From assembly GCA_016808115.1 (NCBI GenBank), contig JAEQBH010001841.1, forward strand, positions 310,001 to 374,000: DNA of 64,000 bases. Reading direction: 5' to 3'. Made by a program: the position numbers and the translations under genes. The DNA comes from Tetrastigma voinierianum. Lineage: Eukaryota > Streptophyta > Magnoliopsida > Vitales > Vitaceae. Below, in pieces: positions 46,399 to 56,450 of this stretch (position 1 is the first letter of the stretch; every line of letters begins with the position of its first letter). The notes under the pieces were generated by a model, which saw nothing but the letters and a program-made list of their open reading frames with translations, was not told the origin of the DNA and did no database searches.

Positions 46399-48991
46399 TG
46401 TGACGCCCTAAAACTCAGGGGTCCCATTGACAACCCATCAACCCGTGAATTCACGTGGTTGGGTAACTTTGTGCTGTATTGTATACCATTTATGGGGATC
46501 CATATTTTCTAAAATCGGCGAGTCTCATTTTGTTAGAGCTTTGCAATATACAACACGTATAACAATATATTCATGACCCATCAGGATCTTTTCAGTAAAT
46601 GTGACATATGAGTCCATTTGCTCCATATCACAATATCTGGCTATATCACAATAGTCACTTAAGAGTTTATTATAACACTCTTATCTGAACATATATTAAA
46701 AATAGCTTGTTCTAATATAGTTTACAAAAATATTCTCGAAGCCCTGATCTAGCTTCCATTGAAATCCACGGCCTCGGAAGGCTGTCCTTGATGTACCACC
46801 CTTTGAAGGAGGACCCACAATGGGGTGAGCAATGCCTAGTAGCAATTAACTCCTACCAGGGCTACTCCCTACCTAAGTGCAAATGCAATGCCATTTAACA
46901 CATTCAAGTAAAAACATACATATTCCTACTCAAATGTCTACATGCCATGGATGAGAATATGAATCACCCTATCCTATGTCCCGTGTCTCCTGACTCTCAC
47001 ACACATACATATACCAAGTGAAAGCAATCGTTATGTTCATTGATGACCATTTCAAGCTCAAAATCTTTTTTTTTATAAATCAAAATCCATTGGATAAACC
47101 TCCAATGTTCATTTATTTAGTAAAATCCCGTGTGTTTATGTATTTGTAGGTACGGATTTTACGGAGTTTTCAATCACGGGGTGTACACCTTGACATTTTC
47201 ACGGGCTTTCACAGCCATTGATCATGTCTAGCTACTTGTCCCAGGGTTTTTCTCCTATTATGGTATCTATCATAACACTGCTCACCACGACACGTATTTT
47301 CATGCTGTACAACCATGGGACCTCATTTGGACATTTGTCCCATTACAAAATCACACCCATTAAGAATGATGAATGATCATAACCATTTTTACACCCCTAC
47401 AACAGTGCGGTGTCCCAGTGCATAAATACAATGCATGTATCTCGTTCACTACATCTTGCTGATGGATGCCCGTCTGTGATACCGATCATGCTTCGTACCA
47501 GGTATCATGGATGAATCATATCAGTTAACGTACAGTTTCAAAGATAGGCCATATGATGCATGTCGGCATATTATGCACATATGTTGGCGTCTACAAGTCA
47601 TCACGATCAAGCGACTTACATTATACTTCTAGGCTTAATTATGACACCATGTCCATAAATAGCTTATATTAAACCATCTGGGTAGTATATTATTATGAAC
47701 ACCGTCACAAGTAAATATGAATACAAAAATTTGACTCCACACCGTTTCCGATGAGTATGTATCATCAGGTTAATGATGTTCTGCCTTTGCCACTTCTGAT
47801 CATATCACGATTACATAATGAAAATCCGAGTGATCGTCTGACGTTATTATAATGAATAGAGCGGACCATTCACATAAAGTTGTACAGATCTGATTTTGGG
47901 TAGTTAAAGCTACTAATAAATTAGACCAAAGAATATACAATTTTCCTTGAAGGATACTAGTCCAAATTCTTACTTTTTCCCAACCAAAAATCAGTTTAAA
48001 AAATCTAGATAGTAGGTTTGGCCAAAACAGGGCAGCTTGTGGCAGTCCCGGAAAACGGACCATAACTTAAGTTATAGAGGTCCAATTTGGGTGATTCAAA
48101 ATCCTAACATCAATTTCTCAGATAGGGATACAATTTCATTGAAGGATACTAGTGCAAATTCTCCTCTTTTCTAACAGAAATCAGCCCATTTGGACATCAT
48201 ATACAGGGTAAGCAGGTACTATTCATAGCATTATTTTGCCAAACAACCCCTAGAATGGAAAATAGAAACCAAAGTAGGGAAGAATCCCTACACTCTTGGA
48301 ATATAAGAAACTCTAGGAGTCCATGGACAGCCCTAGGCACAGAACCTTTGATTTCCCAAACTCCTCAGCAGATCTAGTGATCCCTTGGCACTGATTTCAG
48401 AGGCATGAGCTCGTCGGAGTAGATGAACTTCGTTCTTGGTCGAAATGGTCAGGCGGTGGAGACTCAGTGGATCGAGAGGAAGTTTTTCATTTTGTTTTTT
48501 CTTTCTCTCCCTCTCTCTCATCTACAGGTTATTTTTTCTCTTCCCAATGAGAGGAAATCTGCTCATTTTAACCCCAAGTGGATTTTATTTTTCTTTTTCT
48601 TTTATTTTTTTCTAGCAATTCTTAAGTTTGGAGACATAGCCCACATGCATTGCCATGTGTTCATTACTCATTAAAGTCCGTTCTGCCCCAAAATAATTTT
48701 ATTTCATCCGGTTCAAGTTCATTTATTTTAAATGAACTTTGCTTGAGTGTACCTAACTCTTGAGATTCTCATAAAATCTAAATCATGAGTCACTAGACAT
48801 CCGTTACCCCGAAAATCGTGATAAAATCTGATTATCTCATAATTAGACGAAAATTTTCTAGGTAACTAGGTTTCATGAGGTGAATCCAATGATAAATTCC
48901 ATTTCGTTATCTGAGAACTAAAAAAATTTCTAGGCTTCCCTGAACCATTTCGGCAATTTTACTGTTTTTGCCATTTTTCCCGGGTTTTACA
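46399..48991 (-). repeat. E: minus-strand Del/Tekay-like LTR, 2.6 kb
   Basis: Left end TGTGACGCCCTAAAACTC, right end CCCGGGTTTTACA. Length (2593 bp) is close to the A LTR (2588 bp). Interior landmarks are GGGTGAGCAATGCC and CTACCTAAGTGCAAATGCA. No coding sequence. Confidence 0.8.
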
Positions 48992-50426
48992 CTATGCCTA
49001 GGCGAGCTTGTGAGTGTGTGGAGGTATGTGTTCATGGCATGCTTGGGGTCAAATTCGTGGCCTGGTCTGTGATTGTTTGTGGCTTACTTTGGGGCCATTG
49101 TATCACTTGTTTGAGAGTGTCATTGCTTGACTAAGGAGTGACATGTTTGGATGTCAATATGTGCGTTCTAATGTGTTGGCATGTGATGAGTTTATATGTG
49201 TAAATGGCCATTACATGACTTAAATATGTGTGTGTCATTGCTTGAACATAGAATGACATGTTGTATGTTGATATTGATATATGCGTGCATAATATATTGA
49301 CATGAATGAAATGTAGTATAGAAGTCATATGTCGATGATGTGATTTCTCGGGACTTACCCAGATGATGAGTGTGGATTATGTTATCCATGTAGCATTTAT
49401 TATACATGTAACGTATAACATGCAATGGCGCATTATGCGAGGACATTGCATTGGATGGAGTGTGAGTGCATGGTTGAAAATCAACTTAACTGCGTTTATG
49501 ATTGATTGGTGGGCTTGAGTGATGCGTGCGGTTGGAATAAAATTAGTAAAAAACTTGTGTCGGGTAATATGACCGAGAGATGAGCCCACCCTCAGTGAAA
49601 GACCGGGTGGTGGATTAGACATAATTCCGGTAGTGAAATCTAAGTAAAAGTGTTTAGGTGTCGAGCTGCGATTGTGACACGAAGAATCCTCTACCCCTGA
49701 AAGACACATGAGTTTTGTATACGAAATGATTATTTGAGGTATAACATCGAAGAGCTTTTGGTTTGAGAAACCGATGAATTCGTTTTTAAAATGATCATTG
49801 GATGTAATCCGCCGATGATGGATTTATCATAGGCCTTGGCATTTATGTGATAAGTCGATGGGACTCGGGGCATAGTACATGATTAGATCTCATCTCATTT
49901 CATAGCATGACATGTAGGATTCCATAGTAGAAATTGCATGTCTTTGCCGGAATGTTAATGTGAATGTGTGGAACATGACCATTGTATGTGCACTTAGGTG
50001 AAGAGTAGCCTCTGTAGGAAATATTCTCTATTGGGCGTGGCTCACCCTTTATGGGAAAACATTTCAGGCACAGGGTGTACATCGGTGGACAACGCTCATT
50101 CGAGGCCGTAATTGTGAAGAAGACCAACATGTGGCTTTGATAAATCTTTTTGTAAAAACTTTGGAACAATCTAGTTCTGGTATGTAATAATAGTAAGAGA
50201 GTCGTGATTGAACTCTTACGGACTATTTTTAATGTAATTTATATTTTAACTTAAATGTATCGTGGATCACGGTCGTGGACGTATCGAGGTGGTATTGAGT
50301 TTTCCGGTATCCATAAGTATTTAATGCAGTTTGGTATCAAAACGGGTGTCACCCGATTACCTAAGGTAGTATTTCCATGGGTTGCCGGTTGGTGTGGGAC
50401 CCACCAGGTTTTGTAATTATCTGACT

Positions 50427-50439
50427 TGGTATCAGAGTT
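50427..50439 (+). other. Primer binding site of D (Met-tRNA type)
   Basis: TGGTATCAGAGTT, essentially the consensus for tRNA-Met priming, just after the LTR. Seven bases later F begins. Confidence 0.85.
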
Positions 50440-50446
50440 TAGGTAG

Positions 50447-53400
50447 TGATGAGTCTTAAACTCGTCTATTTTTAATCCATTTTTCTGGCTTATTTTAGTA
50501 TATTTAGATATGTTTTAATGCCAAATTATGGAATATTCACCAACTTTGTGTTTTACAGGCTTTAATTCAAAAAGGATAAATTTTCAACAAGAAAGAAGAG
50601 AAAAAGAGCAGTTGCAACAGTCTATGTCGCGATAGAATTTTGTGTCGTGACAAACGTCCAAGCTAATAGCTCTATCACAATAATATTTCCTCTATCACAA
50701 CACAAAGGTCTGAATATTGACAGATGAGCTCTGTCACAACAAAAGAGAGTGTGTCGTGATAGAAAATGGGAAGAATCTAACAAGTCAGCTGAAACAAAGA
50801 AAGTTTATGTTGCGACAAGGTTTTGTTAGGATGCTCCAGCACTAGGAAGAGGGTATCGCGTGAGAAGAAACTCTATCGCGATAAATGAAAGCAGACGAAG
50901 AGAAGCGGAACTTACATTCCACGACAAAAGGATCTTGTCCTGACCATAATTATTGCAACATGGAAAGCATTGAGACGGAAGAAGAACTTGAAAGATACAT
51001 CCACGACAAGGTAATGCTTATGTCGCGACCTTTAAAAGAAGTATTTGTCGCGATAAGATGATGTATGTTGTGACGCTGAAGGAAGAAGAAGGCTTCTGAA
51101 TTGTAGCGGTCGCTGGTCGCGATAAGATGATGCCATATTGTAGTGGCTGAAGGAAGAAGAAACTCTAGTTGTGACAGATAAACAAGGTCGCGATATGTGA
51201 TGCTTCTTAGTGAATTGACCTGAAATGCGCAATAAAAGAATCGATATTACGACGTACTTGGTAGAGGAAATGTTTCTATGTCGCGATAGGGATCTTAAGG
51301 ATTGCGACGAGATAAGGCAGACATTGATAAACAGATCGTGTAGGACTTTTCTATGCTCAGCGATAAAGGTCCAACACAAGGAAGAGAGGTCTTGTCGTGA
51401 CATAACAAACTAGGTCGCGACACAAATATAAGTTAAAATACAAAGAAGTCTATGTGATATAAAAGTGGGTCATTGAAACATCGTGACATCGAGGAGGTAT
51501 GTCACGAGATCAAAATGAAGGTACACTGAGAAATCAGTCAAGTGGAATGAAATGTGACAATACAAAAACATTATTGCAACAAGAATAAATTAGGAAATGT
51601 TGTCACAGCATAAAAACTAAATTACGTGACACGATTTGAAGAAGCTACATAACTCTTGTCGCGACACAGTATCAGGTGTCGTAACATAACTATTCGGGGA
51701 ACCACACATGGGTGTCGACATAGAGCAGTTGGGGGGGGGGGGGGGGGGCGACGGACTTTGGTAGTTATTAGGAGCGAAGAAAGATATGTCGCCAGCGGAG
51801 AAACTTTATGCGACAAAATGAATATACTAAATAAAGATTCTTGTAATGACCAAAGAAAACTTTGGCTCGTGGGTTAACAAAGGCATGGAAGCGAGTCGCG
51901 TGACGGTACATCTTTAACGAGACCTACCATGAATTTGAAACTACGCCACAACAAAACTTTCAAGTTACGACAAAGTACAATTTGGACCAAATTTTAGAGA
52001 TCCTGATGCCAACCTTCTCGTATTTAAGACCCGAAAATTGGGGCTCACATAAATAGAAACAATTTGAGAGAAAGTGGCCGGTCGATCGACGAGGACAAAC
52101 CCCGAGCGCTTGTCGCGGGAGTTGAGGACTCTTTTGTATTATTTTTTCTCTTTTTTTAATTTCTTCGTAGATTAGACTTAGTGTAGAATTTTCATTTGTT
52201 CTCACCCCGGACTTGAAGCAGTGGGTGTTCGGAAGTTTAAAGTTAAAAGCTAAATTATTGGTCACTTAAATTCGCATGCGAATCAATGAAATCCGAGATA
52301 AAAGTAAAATTCATTTCTTCAGTTGATTGCAATTGCAGTGGAATTTTCTTGATCAGTATTCCAGTGTTCATTGTAATCTAGTTTTAGAAACCTGACTTCA
52401 AATGGGAAAGATCTAATGTTGAATTGTAGTCTTTTTGCACAATTAGAAAAATTTCACAGGTTGTCTGAAATTATTTGAATGGTAGTCTTCATGTAGTAGA
52501 TTATTCCCAATATTAGAAACTTATACCCATAAAAGGATCATTCTCCTTTCTTGATTTCTAGGAGGCCTTACAGGTAACCACGGAGATGGAGATTTTGAGA
52601 GCTTAGATCGATTACTTGAGGGTATACTAAACTAATATTGATGAACTAATAGGCTTTGAAAGATTACTTAGATAAATCTTGTTTACTCATGGTTTTGAAA
52701 TTGAATTGGCCCGATCTATCAATTTAATTAATTAGAACCTCTCCTTGGTACACCTTTGGAGGAATGATCTTGATCATATTTAGCTTAGATACCAATCGAA
52801 AAGGAGGAACTCTTTAAGATCTCAAGGATGAGACATCATTCATCTTGTAGAAATCTAGCAATGGCCATGTCTTAAGAATCAAGAAATCTGTAGTCATAAG
52901 AAATGGGTATGAAGTATTGGAAAAGAAAAATACCCAGATCTTATAAAGAAATTCTTATTACAAGTAGTTGATTATAAACATGTATCGATAGACAGTTCTC
53001 TAATGTCCCGGTGAAGCGTATAGTTAAGGAAAAATCTAAACTATACTACCTTGTTTTTTTTTTTTTTTTTTTTTGACAATTTCAGATTCAATTCATATTA
53101 AATTGAATTAGATTATGATGCGAATTAATAATTTCACCGGTAGAAATCACAATATCTTACTTCCCGATAATAATACAGTTGATCAGTTTATGTTTAGGAT
53201 TTTAAAATTTTCCTTTGTTATAGATGTAGACATTCAAATAATAGAATTCTTAGTTCAATTACTGAAATTTCTATGAAATGGAAGTTCAAATAGTGTGGAA
53301 CTTGAGTAGTTGGGGTAGTTGAATTTTAAATTCTTTTCAATCTCTGTGGTCGGACTTATAGGTCCATTTTTATTATTTGTACAACCTATGCACTTGCAAC

Positions 53401-53570
53401 ATTAAGACCAAACTAAATCTTAAATAAATTCATTGACAAATCCATTTTTTATCATGAGCATAAAAGTTCTATCTGGTCTAAACAAGTTTCTGGTGCCTTT
53501 AATGGGGATTAGCATATAGTCTTGTGGTAATGGTGTCATAAATTTGTATATATATGATTTAGTCTCATCA
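50447..53570 (+). repeat. F: 3.1-kb Athila-type LTR inserted in the D leader
   Basis: Starts TGATGAGTC and ends GTCTCATCA, so its termini are inverted over seven bases. An Asp-type primer site follows. It carries a TATA-like TATTTAAG at 52020-52027, a large array of TGTCGCGACA-type words (50620-51970), an 18-base G run (51731-51748) and a T run (53050-53074). No partner LTR is present in the window. Its sequence is unrelated to the I/J/C LTRs. Confidence 0.75.
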
Positions 53571-53576
53571 AGTTTT

Positions 53577-53595
53577 TGGCGTCGTTGCCGAGGAT
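53577..53595 (+). other. Primer binding site of F (Asp-tRNA type)
   Basis: TGGCGTCGTTGCCGAGGAT, six bases after the LTR end, one of the commonest Athila-type forms. It shows that F is a 5' LTR with a stub of interior and not a clean solo LTR. Confidence 0.75.
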
Positions 53596-54039
53596 TAGAT
53601 AATACTCCTTTGGTACCAGTGCTAATCACTTGGAAAATTTTGGTCTATCATAGGTGGTCATCGGGTATGCCATCTACCACAGGGCTTGATGGATATGGAG
53701 TCACAGGTAGTTGAATTCATTGTGTTCTGATGTCATAGCTTGCATCAAAGCATAGGTATGTAATTACCTAGGGCTTGATGGGATGGGTTTAGACCATTGC
53801 ATACATTGTGTGTTTCATGTTTCACTACATGATTGTGTGTTATGTGTTGTGTGAATTATATAAATGGTAAATTGTATATAGGAAAAGAGGAACACTAGGG
53901 TTAGAAAACATAAACTTGGGGGTTTGAAAAAAAAAAAGAACAAACGGATGGTTCGGGTTGTTGATGTCTATTAGTAGTTGGCACATGCACTACTAGTTAG
54001 GCAAGAAAAGGAATCTAAATTTTCTATTTGACATGTGTA
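53596..54039 (+). other. F interior stub and resumed D leader
   Basis: About 60-100 bp after the F primer site are unassigned. From about 53735 the sequence aligns with the A leader (CATCAAAGCATAGGTATG, GTATATAGGAAA). The exact F right edge is not resolved. Confidence 0.5.
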
Positions 54040-54934
54040 GATGGCAGAAGTCCGAGAAAGGACATAGAGGCGGTGGGCCAGGCGATGACCAGCCACCACC
54101 CGATATTTAAACCCGACAAGCCTTCATAGAGGCTATTAGTCACTACTTTTATTTGCTACTGTGCGGTGGTGTGTGGCTGCCACTGTGCATGCTAGTGCGA
54201 CCATGGGCGAGAGGTCAAACCAACCTATAAAGAGATTCAAGGTGCACCATCTTGAATTTCAAGGGAGGTGGGACAGGTGGTGGATTGATCATTAGTTCAA
54301 CTCAAAGTCGAAAGATATTTGAGGCTATGGAAGTCACCTCCAATGCCATTCAAGGAGTAAAATGTCGCGTTCCAACTGGAAGGGTAGATCCCATGTGTGG
54401 TGGGATTGGGTCTTAAACCAACAAAGACTTGGAGGTAATGACATAGGAAGAGTTTTATTAGAGTCTTCATGGGTAAGTATTTCGACATGCATGACATCTG
54501 AAGCTTAGGAGTTCTAGAGTTGGAAACAAGGGCCAGGTGACAATGCTGAATGCATGACTACAAGTTCAGCTGAATTAGCCGCGTTCGCGGGATGATTATG
54601 TAGCCGCGGACATGGCCAAGTGGGGAACTTTGAGGGATGGTTTGAGTACATCATCCCGGGGTAAGGTGTGTGACTCCTCCTATGATTTGAATGATCAGTC
54701 CGAATGACTATGACGCGTAAAGAGGAAGTGGATGACACACGGGCATCTGGGATGCTTGGGTGTGTGCAGAGGAAGAAGAGTTAACTCTCTTCTTCTAGCT
54801 CGGGAAAGAAGAAGAGTACTTCTACTCCACGAGGGTTTCAGGTACAAGGCAGCAACTATCAAGGCCAAGACTAAGATTAGTCATCCCAAGATGGGAGACA
54901 CTTTAAGGCTACTATCAAGTTAGGGTAAAGGACA
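54040..54934 (+). pseudogene. D gag
   Basis: Fragments include a segment reading VFEAMEVTSNAIQGVK (about 54310-54360), the counterpart of VLEAMEITSDP in B gag, and an Arg/Lys-rich stretch before the knuckle. Many stops. The order leader, gag, knuckle, protease is normal for the family. It would form the capsid shell. Confidence 0.65.
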
Positions 54935-54976
54935 TGTTTCCATTGCCACCAGCCTGGACATATGAGACGAGATTGT
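54935..54976 (+). other. CCHC zinc knuckle of D gag
   Basis: Codons read CFHCHQPGHMRRDC: C-X2-C-X4-H-X4-C with all four metal ligands kept. It fixes the gag/protease junction. Confidence 0.85.
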
Positions 54977-55282
54977 CCTTAGAGACAAGGATCCTAGGAA
55001 GGGTTATAGGACTGATCAATCATCGGAGTCAGGACATGCACGGACTCGGCATTCCTCCTTACCCCGCTATGGGCCGGGAGCCAGGTATCAGTCCCAGGTG
55101 CTGCCTGACACCTACTGGCTAAATGAATGGAGGCCCGCATGGGGCTGGGGCACGGGTCGGGGACTTGGGCGGGGCTCACGGTGGGACAGGGGGACCTAGG
55201 GACATGTCTACGCTATTACACCTCAAATTGAGCTTGCAGATCATTCGGTTATTCAGGGTACTTTTCTACTCTTTCTCTTATA
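54977..55282 (+). other. D gag-protease spacer, Gly/Pro-rich
   Basis: Gly/Pro/Arg-rich broken frames, as usual between knuckle and protease. Frames at 54994-55179 (minus) and 55123-55341 (plus) are by-products. Confidence 0.4.
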
Positions 55283-55600
55283 GGCAAGAGTGTTGTTTGA
55301 TTCTGGTGCATCTCATTCATTCATTTGCACTCGTCATGTGAAGATTTAGGCTTAGAGTTGAGCAGGAAGATCGTTACATGTGAGTTCTCCCTCAGGAACT
55401 AGGGTGAGTGTTGATCAGATATGTTGGGATTGTGAGTTAGAGATCTTAGGGATTCTGCTCACCATGGACCTTAGGGTCATGGACATGTCGGAGTTTGATG
55501 TTGACGACACACCGAGTCATCATTGATTGTGATCGTAGGAGGGCTACTGCCTACAAACTGGATGGTATTTATGTTATGTTTTAAGGGGATAAACATGACG
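55283..55600 (+). pseudogene. D protease (retropepsin)
   Basis: ARVLFDSGASHSFI (55284-55325) contains the retropepsin active site Asp-Ser-Gly-Ala at 55299-55310. The later EFDV segment and the IDCDRRRATAYKLDG-like tail follow (to 55570) but with shifts. It would process the polyprotein. Confidence 0.75.
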
Positions 55601-55719
55601 CTTTACCCCGAGCCTTGTACGACTCTAGGTGGCATGGGCAGTTGATTAGGTGGCTGGCAAGCCTTACCCTGGAGGACGAGGCGAGATAGGATTTGGGTCT
55701 ACCTCGGGTGGTTTGCAAG

Positions 55720-56345
55720 TATGAGGACGTTTTTTCAGACAAACTACTGGATTACCTCAGTATTAGGGATGCACCTTGGTATATCACCTATTTCTATGAC
55801 TCTGCATAAAATGACGCCTGTTAAGTTACAGGAGCTCAAGGTCCAATTGTAGTAATTGTTTGACAGAGGATTTATTAGACCGAGCATTTCACCTTAGTTT
55901 GCTCCGATATTGTTTTCCAAGAAGAGGGACAACACTCTTGGGCTAAGTATAGATTATCGGTAATTGAATAGGGCTACTATCAAGAATAGGTACCCTTTGT
56001 TGAGGATTGATGATTTATTTGAGGTGAGATTCTTAGGGCATGGTATCGGCCCGAGGGTATCAGTGGACCCTAGAAGGTTAGGCGGTTGTAAGTTAGGAGA
56101 CGAAGTGATCTTTGAGATATGCAATTTCTTAGGATTGGCGAAATTACTCTGAAGTTCGTTGAGGACTTCTCTCGATTAGCTGCACCTATGACAAAATTGA
56201 CTCGGAAGGAGGTCAAGTTTGAGTGGAATGAACTGTGTGAGGAGGCATTCCAAGAATTGAAGATAAGGAGAAACACTTCGGTTCCTGTCGATAGTCGGAG
56301 AGGGACGAGTACACGGTGCTGTGTGATGCCTCCGAGATGGGCTGG
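55720..56345 (+). pseudogene. D reverse transcriptase/RNase H with the catalytic core deleted
   Basis: N-terminal RT: YEDVFSDKL (about 55717), then KKRDNTLGLSIDYR-like and, in the frame starting 55964, ATIKNRYPLLRIDDLF. This is fused without a frame change to EVRFLGHGIGPRVSVDP, which in intact relatives lies about 100 residues later. The segment with the YxDD active site is absent. After a shift the frame from 56119 reads FSRLAAPMTKLTRKEVKFEW and then NELCEEAFQELK, the start of the RNase H link. Sequence identity is lost after about 56345. Confidence 0.8.
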
Positions 56346-56450
56346 GATGTTTGATCTTTGATCCGGAGGGTAGTTGACAAGACCCTTCCCCCCAGACCAA
56401 CTATCTAAACTCTTATCACAGGAGAGATCTACTTGGGCACTTCAGATGCT
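56346..56450. other. Junction of D and G
   Basis: Neither D pol nor the G LTR can be read with certainty here. The left edge of G is somewhere in 56350-56550. Confidence 0.35.

Larger units (their letters stand above)
45942..48996. mobile_element. 3.0-kb unit with inverted LTR arms, flanked by CTACG/CTATG
   Basis: 45947-46398 begins TGTAAAACCCGAGG and reads as the first 450 bp of a plus-strand LTR. 46399-48991 is a full minus-strand LTR (E) ending CGGGTTTTACA. The outer 450-bp arms are inverted copies. Outside them CTACG (45942-45946) and CTATG (48992-48996) match in four of five bases and lie in D LTR sequence. The duplication belongs to the pair, not to E alone (E has AAATC on its left). 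Confidence 0.65.
45011..50425 (+). repeat. D 5' LTR, interrupted
   Basis: 45011-45946 and 48997-50425, about 2.4 kb, related to A LTRs (CTAGAAATTTTCTAAACCTC; GGATTTGTCTTGCAAAATCTAG). It contains an array of CGCCTAGGCGA/CACCTAGGTGA palindromes (45770-45945, 48998-49010). Confidence 0.7.
45011..56400 (+). mobile_element. Element D: Del/Tekay-like element with nested unit and F
   Basis: 5' LTR from about 45011 (decayed TGTAAAACCCGAG) to about 50425, Met-type primer site, leader split by F, then gag with zinc knuckle, protease, and RT/RNase H with a core deletion. Sequence stops being recognisable near 56400, where element G begins. The 3' end is not in the window. Confidence 0.8.

Noticed and set aside
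49131..50169. Minus-strand frames of 65-110 residues
   Set aside because: They lie within the 5' LTR of D, have no motif, and sit in a plus-strand element.
51032..51816. ORFs rich in Ser/Arg across the F array (123 and 73 residues)
   Set aside because: They run through the TGTCGCGACA word array and the G run, which is an LTR and not coding.
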